Origin: JBOGWP01 sp050693875
Lineage (GTDB): Bacteria; Actinomycetota; CADDZG01; JAHWKV01; JBOGWP01
Length of the DNA stretch: 25,557 nt
Assembly (NCBI GenBank): GCA_050693875.1
Contig: JBOGWP010000069.1
Coordinates: forward strand, 1-25,557
Direction of reading: 5' to 3'
Shown: positions 6,433 to 13,640 of the stretch, piece after piece
Numbering within the stretch: the first letter of the stretch is position 1
Layout of the letters: each line of letters begins with the position of its first letter
The notes under the pieces: model-generated
Database searches by the model: none
What the model was told of the DNA's origin: nothing
The model's input: only the letters and a program-made list of their open reading frames with translations
Made by a program: the position numbers and the translations under genes

Positions 6433-7058
6433 GTGGGCGTCTCGACCTCCTGCAGCCGCCGGTAGAGCGATCGCTCGGCGATGTAGTCGGCCACCTTCGC
6501 CGGGACGAGATAGCGAATCGGGCGCCCCTCCGCGACCCGGCGGCGGATGTCGGTGGACGAGATGGCGAGCGCGGGGATCTCCATGACGCTCACGCCTCGA
6601 CCGAAGCGCTCGAGGTCGAGCGGACCCAGGTCGAATTCGGGGCGGGTTGCGGCGATGAATCGCGCCTCGGCCAGGACCGAGTCCGGGTCCTTCCACGTGA
6701 GGATGTTCAGCACGGCGTCGGCACCGGTGATAAAGAACAGCTCGGCCCCGGCGCCGTAGAAGCTGCGGACTGATCGGAGCGTGTCGAGCGTGTAGCTGGG
6801 GCCCGGGCGGTCGATCTCGATCCTCGACACGGAGAACGCCGCATTGGGAGCCGTGGCGAGCATCGTCATGAGATATCGGTCCTCGGCAGGGGCAAGATCA
6901 CGTTTCTGCCAGGGCTGCCCGGCGGGAACCCACACGACCTCGTCGAGATCGAACTGCCACCTGGCCTCCTCGGCGCAGACCAGGTGCCCCAGATGGACGG
7001 GATCGAACGTCCCGCCCATGATGCCGAGCCGGCGTGGGCGGGTGGTACTGGACTCCAC
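6429..7058 (-). CDS. nadD: Nicotinate-nucleotide adenylyltransferase
   Basis: NadD joins nicotinate mononucleotide and ATP to make deamido-NAD, a late step of NAD synthesis in the cytoplasm. The 209-residue product has normal length and both nucleotidyltransferase signatures: GGTFDPVHLGH (15-25, the GxFxPxHxGH motif) and ISSTDIR (about 166-172). Other family landmarks are WVPAGQPWQK, SYTLDTLR and FITGADAVLNI. The start is GTG 7058: no ribosome binding site lies at a useful distance, but a -10-like TACACT ends 7 bases upstream, suggesting a leaderless mRNA. It heads the nadD-lytR-rsfS-Arg-rich unit with overlapping or touching ends throughout. Confidence 0.95.
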   Translation of the reverse strand: MESSTTRPRRLGIMGGTFDPVHLGHLVCAEEARWQFDLDEVVWVPAGQPWQKRDLAPAEDRYLMTMLATAPNAAFSVSRIEIDRPGPSYTLDTLRSVRSFYGAGAELFFITGADAVLNILTWKDPDSVLAEARFIAATRPEFDLGPLDLERFGRGVSVMEIPALAISSTDIRRRVAEGRPIRYLVPAKVADYIAERSLYRRLQEVETPT

Positions 7059-7065
7059 GATCGCG

Positions 7066-7071
7066 AGTGTA
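7066..7071 (-). promoter_or_regulatory. Possible -10 element (TACACT) for leaderless nadD
   Basis: The minus strand reads TACACT, then 7 bases, then the GTG start. No clear -35 is seen 16-18 bases further upstream (CTGCCC region). Spacing, rather than hexamer quality, is the main support. Confidence 0.3.
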
Positions 7072-7083
7072 GCCTCGGGTGAC

Positions 7084-7653
7084 TCAGGGCAGGCGCCAGG
7101 GGATCGGGCCGGTCGCGTCGGGATAGCCCGAGAGTCGGGGCGCAGAGGAGGGCGGCTGGTTCACCAGGCCCATGATCAGGCGGTAGGCCACATCGGGCTT
7201 CGGCAGGAAGGTGAGCCTCGGCAGGCCCGGGCGCTCTCCCGGAGCGTCGAGGAGCAGGTCGCCGTAGCGGAGCATCCTCCCGAGGGGGCTGCGGCGAAAG
7301 GTGGTGTCGGTGATCTTCGACAGCGGGATTGCCGAGATCGTGCGCGAGACGATCCCCTCGACGAGGAGGATCCGGCGATCGGTGATGACGTAGCGAGCGA
7401 ACCACCACTGGGCGGCCCGCCACGCCGTGTAGAGCGTGGCGACCAGTACCAGCACCCCGGCGGCGCGGTCGACGATCGAGCGCGTGGCAGGGGGGCCGAG
7501 GACGAGCCCGGCCCCCGCTCCCGCGAGGATCGCGAGGATCCACAGAACGAAGGGCCGCGCCACCACGATCGGATGCCTGCGGCAGAGGTGGGCCACCCGT
7601 TCTGGAGGCGCGAGGTATCGTGAGATCCCCCTCAGACGTCCGGACTCGAGCAT
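7084..7653 (-). CDS. Membrane protein with bacterial PH (bPH_2/DUF304) domain
   Basis: The product is 189 residues with two predicted membrane helices (about 30-52 and 64-80) followed by a bPH_2 domain (about 86-165). The hallmark is RYVITDRRILLVEGIVSRTI, the usual Y-x-I-T-x-x-R-I entry to these domains, then IPLSKITDTTFRRSPLGRML and GDLLLDAPG. Such proteins are anchored in the cytoplasmic membrane; their role is generally unknown. ATG 7653 is preferred over GTG 7660 in another frame because it starts this domain frame; the ribosome binding site is weak. It lies 25 bases before nadD in the same direction. The family is clear, the function is not. Confidence 0.85.
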   Translation of the reverse strand: MLESGRLRGISRYLAPPERVAHLCRRHPIVVARPFVLWILAILAGAGAGLVLGPPATRSIVDRAAGVLVLVATLYTAWRAAQWWFARYVITDRRILLVEGIVSRTISAIPLSKITDTTFRRSPLGRMLRYGDLLLDAPGERPGLPRLTFLPKPDVAYRLIMGLVNQPPSSAPRLSGYPDATGPIPWRLP

Positions 7654-7669
7654 CGGACACGAGGCGGCG

Positions 7670-7843
7670 TCAGGTGAACAGGGCGTCCAGGAATCGGGCC
7701 AGCGAATCAGCTAACCACCTCGCCACGTTCAGCGCCGTCTGAACCGCCCCCTTCGCGGCACCGGCCGCTGAGCCGGGGCTCCGCAGGACGTAGTACGCGA
7801 CGAACGCCGCCGCCGCCAGCAGAAGCAGCTTCTTGAGATTCAA
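7670..7843 (-). CDS. 57-residue single-span membrane peptide
   Basis: The frame starts at TTG 7843, with GGAGGT placed 7 bases upstream, and encodes LNLKKLLLLAAAAFVAYYVL followed by RSPGSAAGAAKGAVQTALNV and an amphipathic end ARWLADSLARFLDALFT. The pattern is one membrane helix with a Lys-Lys cytoplasmic start, then a Gly/Ala-rich helix. No family is recognised. It is 16 bases upstream of the PH-domain gene and probably co-transcribed with it. Its start overlaps by 11 bases the far 5' end assigned to the divergent DUF192 gene. The strong ribosome binding site and clean hydrophobic profile favour a true gene. Confidence 0.65.
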   Translation of the reverse strand: MNLKKLLLLAAAAFVAYYVLRSPGSAAGAAKGAVQTALNVARWLADSLARFLDALFT

Positions 7844-8387
7844 GGAGGCACCTCCGACGAGCAGGATATGCAGCCGAACGGGCCACCAGGCGGATTTCCG
7901 GCTCGGAGGCGTGCTCGTGGGCCTGCTTTTCCTGAGCTTGCTGGTGGGGTGTGGGCGCGCCGTCACCGAGGCGCCACCGGTCACCTCGTCTCGCGGGTAT
8001 CCCCTGGCCGACCTCGAGATCCGCCGAGGCGGGCGCGTGCTGCTCGACCTCGAGGTCGAGGTGGCCGACACCCCCGAGGCGCGCGGGCGGGGTCTCATGG
8101 GGGTCCGGCGGCTGGGGCAGAACGGGGGGATGGCGTTTCTCGTCGACGCGCCCTCCCGATCGCCCTTCTACATGAAGGACACGCTCATCCCCCTGGACAT
8201 TGCCTTTTGGGACGGCGAAGGCCGCATCGTCGACATCCTCCAGATGCTGCCGTGCCCGGCGGAGCCGTGCCCCCGGTACTATCCCCGGAACGATTACCTC
8301 GGGGCCGTGGAGGTCACCTTCGGGCTGCTCGGTCGGCGAGGAGTACGGATTGGCGATGTCGCGGCGCTGCGGCGGCGGCAGGGGTGA
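7833..8387 (+). CDS. DUF192-family lipoprotein
   Basis: The product is up to 184 residues. A hydrophobic stretch ends in a lipobox, LLVGC (cysteine 40), so the mature protein is probably lipid-anchored outside the membrane. The DUF192 domain (about 55-180) is marked by ARGRGLMGVRRLGQNGGMAF and FYMKDTLIPLDIAFWDGEG, which match the family core. Function is unknown. The start is uncertain: TTG 7833 gives a positively charged n-region but overlaps the divergent small membrane gene; GTG 7917 has GGAGG 7 bases upstream but leaves only 11 residues before the lipobox cysteine and no positive charge. It ends 7 bases from the convergent zwf stop. Confidence 0.85.
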   Translation: MRFKEAPPTSRICSRTGHQADFRLGGVLVGLLFLSLLVGCGRAVTEAPPVTSSRGYPLADLEIRRGGRVLLDLEVEVADTPEARGRGLMGVRRLGQNGGMAFLVDAPSRSPFYMKDTLIPLDIAFWDGEGRIVDILQMLPCPAEPCPRYYPRNDYLGAVEVTFGLLGRRGVRIGDVAALRRRQG

Positions 8388-8394
8388 CCGGGCA

Positions 8395-9846
8395 TCAACC
8401 CAGGTGCCATCTCCCCGACGGGATGAGCGAATGGGCCTGCTCCGGGCCCCACGTGCCGGCGAAGTAGGGAATGGCAGGCATCGGATCGAGGACGGGTTCG
8501 ACGACCTCCCAGGCACGCTCGATCTCGTCGGCCCGCATGAACAGCGTTCGATCGCCGACCATCACGTCGTGGAGGAGGCGCTCGTACGCCTCGGCAGGCT
8601 TGGTCATGAACGACTCCTTGTAGTGGAAGTTCATGTTCACCGGCTGCACCCGCATCTCGGGCCCGGGCACCTTGGCGTCGAAGGTGAGCGTGATCCCCTC
8701 GTTCGGCTGGATGCGGATCGCGAGATGGTTCTGCTTGGGACGGTCGAGCCCGGACTCCTCGAAGAGCAGTTGTGGAGCATCGTGGAAGTAGATCGTCACC
8801 TGGGTGACGCTTCGAGCCAGGCGCTTGCCCGTGCGGAGCAGAAAGGGCACGCCCGCCCAGCGCCAGTTCTCCACCCGCAGCCGCATCGCGACGAACGTCT
8901 CGGTCATGGAGTTGGGGGAGACGTCCGCCTCCTCGCGGTAGCCGGGCACGAGCACTCCCTCGACCTCTCCGGCGACGTACTGCCCACGCACCATGTCGCG
9001 CTCCCTGCGCCGGATCGGATGGATCGCCCGGAGGAGCTTGACCTTCTCGTCGCGGAGCGACTCGGCCTCGAAGCGGGCCGGAGGCTCCATCGCCACCAGC
9101 GCCAGCAATTGCAGCATGTGGTTCTGGACGATGTCGCGCATCGCGCCGGCTTCCTCGTAGAACTTGCCGCGGTTCTCGATGCCGAGCATCTCGGCGACGT
9201 CGATCTCGACCCAGGCGACGTACCGGCGGTTCCATATCGGCTCGAACATCCCGTTGGCGAAGCGGAAGACCAGGATGTTCTGGACCGTCTCCTTCCCGAG
9301 GTAATGGTCGATGCGGAAGATCTGATCCTCCTCGAACACCTCGTGCAGGCGCCGGTTCAGCTCCCGGGCAGTGGAGGGGTCGTGGCCGAAGGGCTTCTCG
9401 GCGACGATGCGAGCGTTCTTCTGGAGGCCCTCCTCTCCGATGCGCGCGACGATCTCGGGAAGCGCCGACGGCGGCGTGGCGCAGTAGAAGAGGCGGCGCC
9501 CCTCCGACTGAAGGCGGCGGTCGATCTCCTTGAGCCTGCCCACCAGGCCGTGCATCGCTCCCTTCGGCGAGAAGGACGCCTGCAGGTACGAGAGGTGCCG
9601 TGCGAACTCGTTCCACTGGTCGAGGTCCAGCCCGGTCCGGCTGTGCTTCTCGACGTGCGTCCACGACATCTCACGGAACTCGTCGTCGCTCATCTCCGTG
9701 CGGGAGCACCCGACGACCTCCCATTTCTCGGGGAGGAGCCCCTCGACGAAGAGGTTGTAGAGCGCCGGCATGAGCTTGCGAGCGGTGAGATCGCCGGTGG
9801 CGCCGAAGATCACCACCGTCTGCGGATCGGGTGGCCGTAAGGTCAT
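8395..9846 (-). CDS. zwf: Glucose-6-phosphate 1-dehydrogenase
   Basis: This cytoplasmic enzyme oxidises glucose 6-phosphate to 6-phosphogluconolactone with NADP or NAD, opening the oxidative pentose phosphate pathway. The 483-residue product has the dinucleotide-binding GATGDLTARKL (15-25), EKPFG (150-154) and the substrate-binding, catalytic motif RIDHYLGKE (178-186, His 181). The C-terminal half includes WNRRYVAWVEIDVAEMLGIE and FLLRTGKRL, as in the family. ATG 9846 overlaps the gnd stop by 4 bases (ATGA), so the two steps are translationally coupled. No 6-phosphogluconolactonase gene is adjacent, so the middle step must be encoded elsewhere or occur spontaneously. Confidence 0.96.
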   Translation of the reverse strand: MTLRPPDPQTVVIFGATGDLTARKLMPALYNLFVEGLLPEKWEVVGCSRTEMSDDEFREMSWTHVEKHSRTGLDLDQWNEFARHLSYLQASFSPKGAMHGLVGRLKEIDRRLQSEGRRLFYCATPPSALPEIVARIGEEGLQKNARIVAEKPFGHDPSTARELNRRLHEVFEEDQIFRIDHYLGKETVQNILVFRFANGMFEPIWNRRYVAWVEIDVAEMLGIENRGKFYEEAGAMRDIVQNHMLQLLALVAMEPPARFEAESLRDEKVKLLRAIHPIRRRERDMVRGQYVAGEVEGVLVPGYREEADVSPNSMTETFVAMRLRVENWRWAGVPFLLRTGKRLARSVTQVTIYFHDAPQLLFEESGLDRPKQNHLAIRIQPNEGITLTFDAKVPGPEMRVQPVNMNFHYKESFMTKPAEAYERLLHDVMVGDRTLFMRADEIERAWEVVEPVLDPMPAIPYFAGTWGPEQAHSLIPSGRWHLG

Positions 9847-10760
9847 CCTACCTCCCCTGTCGGTGGCTTCTGCGGGACTGCGGCGCGCACCCCGTGGCCG
9901 CCGAATTGCTTGCGCAGCGCCGCGATGACCTTCGCGGAGAACTCGCCGTTGCCCCGAGAGGCGAACCGGGCGAAGAGCGCGGCCACGGTGGCCGGTGCCG
10001 GCACGTCCTCCTCGATGGCCGCTTCGATCGTCCAGCGGCCCTCCCCGGAGTCCTCGACATAGGGGGCGACCGAGTCGAGCTCGGGGTCGTCAACGAACGC
10101 CAACTCGGCAAGCTCGAGCAGCCAGGAGCGGACGACGCTCCCGCGGTTCCACACGGTTGCGATCGCCCCCAGGTCGAGCTCGTAGCTGCCCCGCCGCAGC
10201 ACCTCGAAGCCCTCGCCGTAGGCCTGGAGCATCCCGTACTCGATCCCGTTGTGCACCATCTTCACGAAGTGCCCGGAGCCGCTCGGCCCCATCCGCGCGT
10301 ATCCCTGCTCGGGAGCGAGGGCTCGAAAGATCTCCTCGACCTGCTCGAAGGCCGTCTCGCTGCCGCCGATCATGAGGCAGTACCCGTTCTCGAGCCCCCA
10401 GATGCCTCCGCTCGTCCCGCTGTCGAGCAGCTCGATCCCTCGCTGCGCCAGCGCCGTCGCGCGCTCGACGGTCTCCTTCCACTTGGAGTTCCCTCCGTCG
10501 ATCACGATGTCGCCGGGCTCCAGGTGATCCGCCAGCTCCTCGATCACCGCCGCGGTCGGCGCGCCCGACGGGACCATGACCCACACCGCCCGCGGAGGGG
10601 TCAGCCGCCGCACGACGTCGGCCGGCGACGACGCCCCGATGGCACCGTCGGCCTCGGCGTCGGCAATCGGCCCCAGCGACCGGTCCCAGACCACCACCTG
10701 CTGGCGGTGCCGGAGCAGACGCCGCGTCATGTTCAATCCCATGCGGCCGAGGCCGATCAT
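9843..10760 (-). CDS. gnd: 6-phosphogluconate dehydrogenase, short decarboxylating type
   Basis: The enzyme converts 6-phosphogluconate to ribulose 5-phosphate and CO2 with reduction of NAD(P). The 305-residue product is the short class, about 300 rather than 470 residues. Motifs are GLGRMG near the N-terminus, DGGNSKW, GTSGGIWGLENGYCLMIGG and the catalytic segment GSGHFVKMVHNGIEYGMLQA. Cofactor preference cannot be stated from sequence by eye. ATG 10760 has GGAG 6 bases upstream; it starts directly at MIGLGRMG, one turn shorter than most relatives, and the open upstream frame reads TELG with an ACG (10770-10772) preceded by GGAGG, so initiation slightly further upstream is possible. It is coupled to zwf. 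Confidence 0.95.
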   Translation of the reverse strand: MIGLGRMGLNMTRRLLRHRQQVVVWDRSLGPIADAEADGAIGASSPADVVRRLTPPRAVWVMVPSGAPTAAVIEELADHLEPGDIVIDGGNSKWKETVERATALAQRGIELLDSGTSGGIWGLENGYCLMIGGSETAFEQVEEIFRALAPEQGYARMGPSGSGHFVKMVHNGIEYGMLQAYGEGFEVLRRGSYELDLGAIATVWNRGSVVRSWLLELAELAFVDDPELDSVAPYVEDSGEGRWTIEAAIEEDVPAPATVAALFARFASRGNGEFSAKVIAALRKQFGGHGVRAAVPQKPPTGEVG

Positions 10761-10785
10761 TCCAAGCTCCGTGGCGTGCCTCCGG

Positions 10786-11175
10786 TCAGGCGGCCGCGTC
10801 GGTTGCCGCTGCGGCCGTGATGGTGACTTCGCCCATCAGATACCCGTGAAGGAGGAAAACCAACTGATAGTCGCCGGGCTCGAGTGCGAACGAGTCGTCC
10901 ACCCGGTCGGTATGCGTGCTCACGGACTGCATCCCGCGCACCCTGATCTCCCGCGGAGCGCTGGAGTACAGGATGGTGCCATCGCGGCGAATCGACCATT
11001 GCTCCCAGTAGTGACCCGCCGGACCCGACCAGCCCCGTTCCACGAGGAACGGCAGGCTGTGCCCGTCTTCGATGTCCATCCCCTCGTGCCATGGATGCTC
11101 GGCCGGGCGAACCTTTGCCCGGATCAGCTCAACGAAGTACTCGCGGGGCACGCTCCTCCACCACTCCTGGCTCAT
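10786..11175 (-). CDS. Uncharacterised 129-residue tryptophan-rich protein
   Basis: No family is recognised. The sequence has many aromatic residues (QEWWRS, HPWHEGMD, RGWSG, HYWEQWSIRRDGTILY) and alternating strand-like stretches to the end (DDSFALEPGDYQLVFLLHGY), then an Ala-rich tail; it suggests a small beta-rich soluble fold. There is no signal peptide or membrane span. ATG 11175 is the first start. No good ribosome binding site is seen; TTGACT (11195-11200) and TATCAT (11174-11179) face it with a short 15-base spacer, the latter overlapping the ATG, so their meaning is unclear. It lies 25 bases upstream of gnd and 52 bases after proA, probably in the same transcript. Confidence 0.65.
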   Translation of the reverse strand: MSQEWWRSVPREYFVELIRAKVRPAEHPWHEGMDIEDGHSLPFLVERGWSGPAGHYWEQWSIRRDGTILYSSAPREIRVRGMQSVSTHTDRVDDSFALEPGDYQLVFLLHGYLMGEVTITAAAATDAAA

Positions 11176-11227
11176 GATACCGACAAGACACCTAAGTCAA
11201 ACGACCCTGCCGCCCTCCCGATCCGGC

Positions 11228-12496
11228 TTACCGTCGCTGCGTTCCGTCCCCAATCACCACGTACTGGCGGAGAAACAGGTCCCGATAGGTCACCGGGCCG
11301 CGCGGACCCGGCGTGTTGTCCACGCTGATTCCCGTCTCCGGTGCCGCGGTGAGCTCGAAGCCGTCGAGCCAGCGGGTCGTGGCGTTCCAGAAGCCTCCCG
11401 TCCCCCGGTATCTCGCCAGGAACGCCGCTGCGGCCTCCTCGTCGGTCGCGATCACGGCCGCCGCCAGCCCGGAGGTGTGCTCGTGGGCGATGGCGAGGGC
11501 CTCGCTTGCGCCCGAGACCGGCGCGACGGTCACGGTCGCCTCGTGCTCGGCGTCGGTCGCCCACTCCTTCGAGAAGGGGTGCGCGTGGGGAGGAAGCGAC
11601 GGCTCGACGCCCAGCCGAGCCAGGACCTGGAGCGTTGGCGGCAGGAAGGCGTTCCAAATCGTCTGGTCGATCAGCAGCCAGTTCAGCCGGTTGCACACCG
11701 CCAGACGATCGAGACTCCCCTCGATCAGCCCGAGGGCGGTCTCGGGGTCGGCGCTTGGATGGATGTACATCAGTCCCCCACCCTCGGCGTGCTGCAGCGT
11801 CCGCACGCCGTTGCGGGCACCGAGGCCCGCGAGGCGGCTCGTGGTCTGGCCGCTCCCTCGGATGATCACGAGCGCAATCAGCCGCGGAATCGACACCATG
11901 GCCTCCGCGGTCTCGTGGCCCCCGCCCGCGACAAGCTGGACGGCGCCGGGATCGAGTCCGGTCGACTCGAGGGCCGGAGCGATCACGTGCTCGAGGAGAG
12001 CCCGCGCGCTCATCTCGCTGGCGCTGCCCGTTCGCAGCACCCCGGCGTTGCGCGACTTGAGGAGCTGGGTCGCGAGATCGATGGTGACGTTCGGCCGTGC
12101 CTCGTACACCGCCCCGACCACGCCGACGGGGATCCTTCGCTCCTCGACCTGGAGCCCGTTCGACAGGACCTGCCGTCCGGCGAAGCGCTCGATCGGGGGA
12201 AGGGCAGCCAGGGAGCGCACCTGGACGGCCATCTTCGCCATCCGGGTCTCGTCGAGGCGGAGGCGATCGAGCAGGCCGGAAGACGCTACGCCCTCCTGCC
12301 GGCGCACGTCCTCGCGGTTCGCGTCGAGCACCGTCCCGAGCTCGGACGCGAGGCCCTCGGCGATCGAGAGGAGCGCCTTGTCGATGTGTTCGTCGGTGAC
12401 GTCGAGAAGGGTCGGGGCCGCGTCTGCTGCCGCCCTGCCTGCTCGCTCGACGATCTCGAGCGCCTCCGGCTCCGCCGCAGGCTCCGTCAATGACAC
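11228..12496 (-). CDS. proA: Gamma-glutamyl phosphate reductase (divergent)
   Basis: ProA reduces gamma-glutamyl phosphate with NADPH to glutamate semialdehyde, the second step of proline synthesis. The 422-residue product has family length and landmarks: RIPVGVVGAVYEARPNVTID, LLKSRNAGVLRTGSASEMSA, the catalytic cysteine C268 in AVCNRLNWLLID, and FWNATTRWLDGFEL with RGPVTYRDLFLRQYVVIGDG at the end. It departs from the usual pattern in two places: VIIRGSGQTTSRL where VIPRGG is common, and HAEGGGLMYIHPSAD where HGxGxCHxYVD is common. The GTG start at 12496 lies 3 bases after the proB TAG, so the pair is coupled. The proB neighbour makes the assignment firm despite divergence. Confidence 0.93.
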   Translation of the reverse strand: MSLTEPAAEPEALEIVERAGRAAADAAPTLLDVTDEHIDKALLSIAEGLASELGTVLDANREDVRRQEGVASSGLLDRLRLDETRMAKMAVQVRSLAALPPIERFAGRQVLSNGLQVEERRIPVGVVGAVYEARPNVTIDLATQLLKSRNAGVLRTGSASEMSARALLEHVIAPALESTGLDPGAVQLVAGGGHETAEAMVSIPRLIALVIIRGSGQTTSRLAGLGARNGVRTLQHAEGGGLMYIHPSADPETALGLIEGSLDRLAVCNRLNWLLIDQTIWNAFLPPTLQVLARLGVEPSLPPHAHPFSKEWATDAEHEATVTVAPVSGASEALAIAHEHTSGLAAAVIATDEEAAAAFLARYRGTGGFWNATTRWLDGFELTAAPETGISVDNTPGPRGPVTYRDLFLRQYVVIGDGTQRR

Positions 12497-12499
12497 CCC

Positions 12500-13594
12500 C
12501 TACAGCACGACGAGCTGGTCCCGGTGAATGACCTCCCGCCCCCCCCTGGCTCCCGCCAGCCGCGCGAGGATCTCGGAATCGAACGATACCAGCCCCTTGG
12601 CAAAGGGCCGGCCGTCGGGCCCGACCACTTCGACCGCATCCCCGGCCTGGAATGCCCCCTCGATCGAGCGGACGCCGGCGCCGAGAAGGCTCTTGTTGCC
12701 GTCGACGAGTGCTCGCTTCGCTCCCTCGTCAACGAGCACCTTGCCCCGTGACGGGAGTGCCCACGCGATCCAGAGCTTGCGGGCGGCGGTTCGCTTCGAT
12801 GCCGGCGGGAAGTACGTGCCGACAGGGGCTCCCTCGTGGATCTCGAGCAAGACGTTGTCGCGCTCGCCCGACGCGATCACGGCCCCGACCCCCGAGAGGG
12901 TGGCAATGCGCGCCGCCTCGAGCTTCGACGCCATCCCCCCCGATCCCAGCGGCGATCCCGCGCGCTTGGCGGCCCGGAGGAGCTCCGGCGTGATCTCCTC
13001 GAGCACCGCGAGCAGTTCCGCTCCGGGCTGGCGCGGGTCGCTCGTGAAGACGCCCTCGACGTCGGAGAGCATCACGACCAGGCCGGCGTGGGCCATGTTG
13101 GCGACGAGGGAGGCCAGCAGATCGTTGTCGCCGTAGCGGATCTCCTCCACCGCGACGGTGTCGTTCTCGTTGACCACCGGCACGGCGCCGAGCTCCAGCA
13201 GCCGCCCGAGCGTGTTTCGTGCATTCACGTAGTGAGCGCGCTTCACGAAGTCGTCCTGCGTCAGGAGCACCTGCGCCACCGGGATCCCGTGCGGCTCGAA
13301 CAGCTCGGCATAGAAGTCCATCAGCCGGCGCTGGCCGACGGCCGCAGCGGCCTGGAGGGTCGGCATGTCGGTCGGTCGGCGGGTGAGCCCGAGTGGGGTC
13401 ATCCCCGCGGCGATCGCCCCCGAGGAGACGAGGACCACCGAGACGTCCCGGCGCCGGAGCTCGGCGATCTGCTCGGTGATCTTCGTGAGCCGGGCGTGCT
13501 CGGGATGCCCCGCCCCGCCGGTGACGGTTGTCGTCCCGAGCTTGACCACCATCCGGGATACGCCCGATGGGCGCCGGCCGTGGTGCGGGGTCAT
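12500..13594 (-). CDS. proB: Glutamate 5-kinase with PUA domain
   Basis: ProB phosphorylates glutamate with ATP to gamma-glutamyl phosphate, the first committed and usually proline-inhibited step. The 364-residue product has the amino-acid kinase domain (about 13-260): VVKLGTTTVTGG, LVSSGAIAAGM, VPVVNENDTVAVEEIRYGDN, and GSPLGSGGMASKLEAA. The C-terminal part (about 280-360, KVLVDEGAKRALVDGNKSLL) is the PUA domain found in the longer ProB class. ATG 13594 is chosen because the region upstream in frame is low-complexity; ATG 13552 (MVVKLG) is an alternative. It follows obgE by 46 bases and precedes proA by 3. Confidence 0.96.
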   Translation of the reverse strand: MTPHHGRRPSGVSRMVVKLGTTTVTGGAGHPEHARLTKITEQIAELRRRDVSVVLVSSGAIAAGMTPLGLTRRPTDMPTLQAAAAVGQRRLMDFYAELFEPHGIPVAQVLLTQDDFVKRAHYVNARNTLGRLLELGAVPVVNENDTVAVEEIRYGDNDLLASLVANMAHAGLVVMLSDVEGVFTSDPRQPGAELLAVLEEITPELLRAAKRAGSPLGSGGMASKLEAARIATLSGVGAVIASGERDNVLLEIHEGAPVGTYFPPASKRTAARKLWIAWALPSRGKVLVDEGAKRALVDGNKSLLGAGVRSIEGAFQAGDAVEVVGPDGRPFAKGLVSFDSEILARLAGARGGREVIHRDQLVVL

Positions 13595-13640
13595 CGCGGC
13601 CGCTCTTCGGGCGCTGCAGCCCCGCTCCGCCGGGGCGACC

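Noticed and set aside
8200..9840. 546-residue plus-strand open frame
   Set aside because: It is the antisense shadow of zwf, which has all family motifs.
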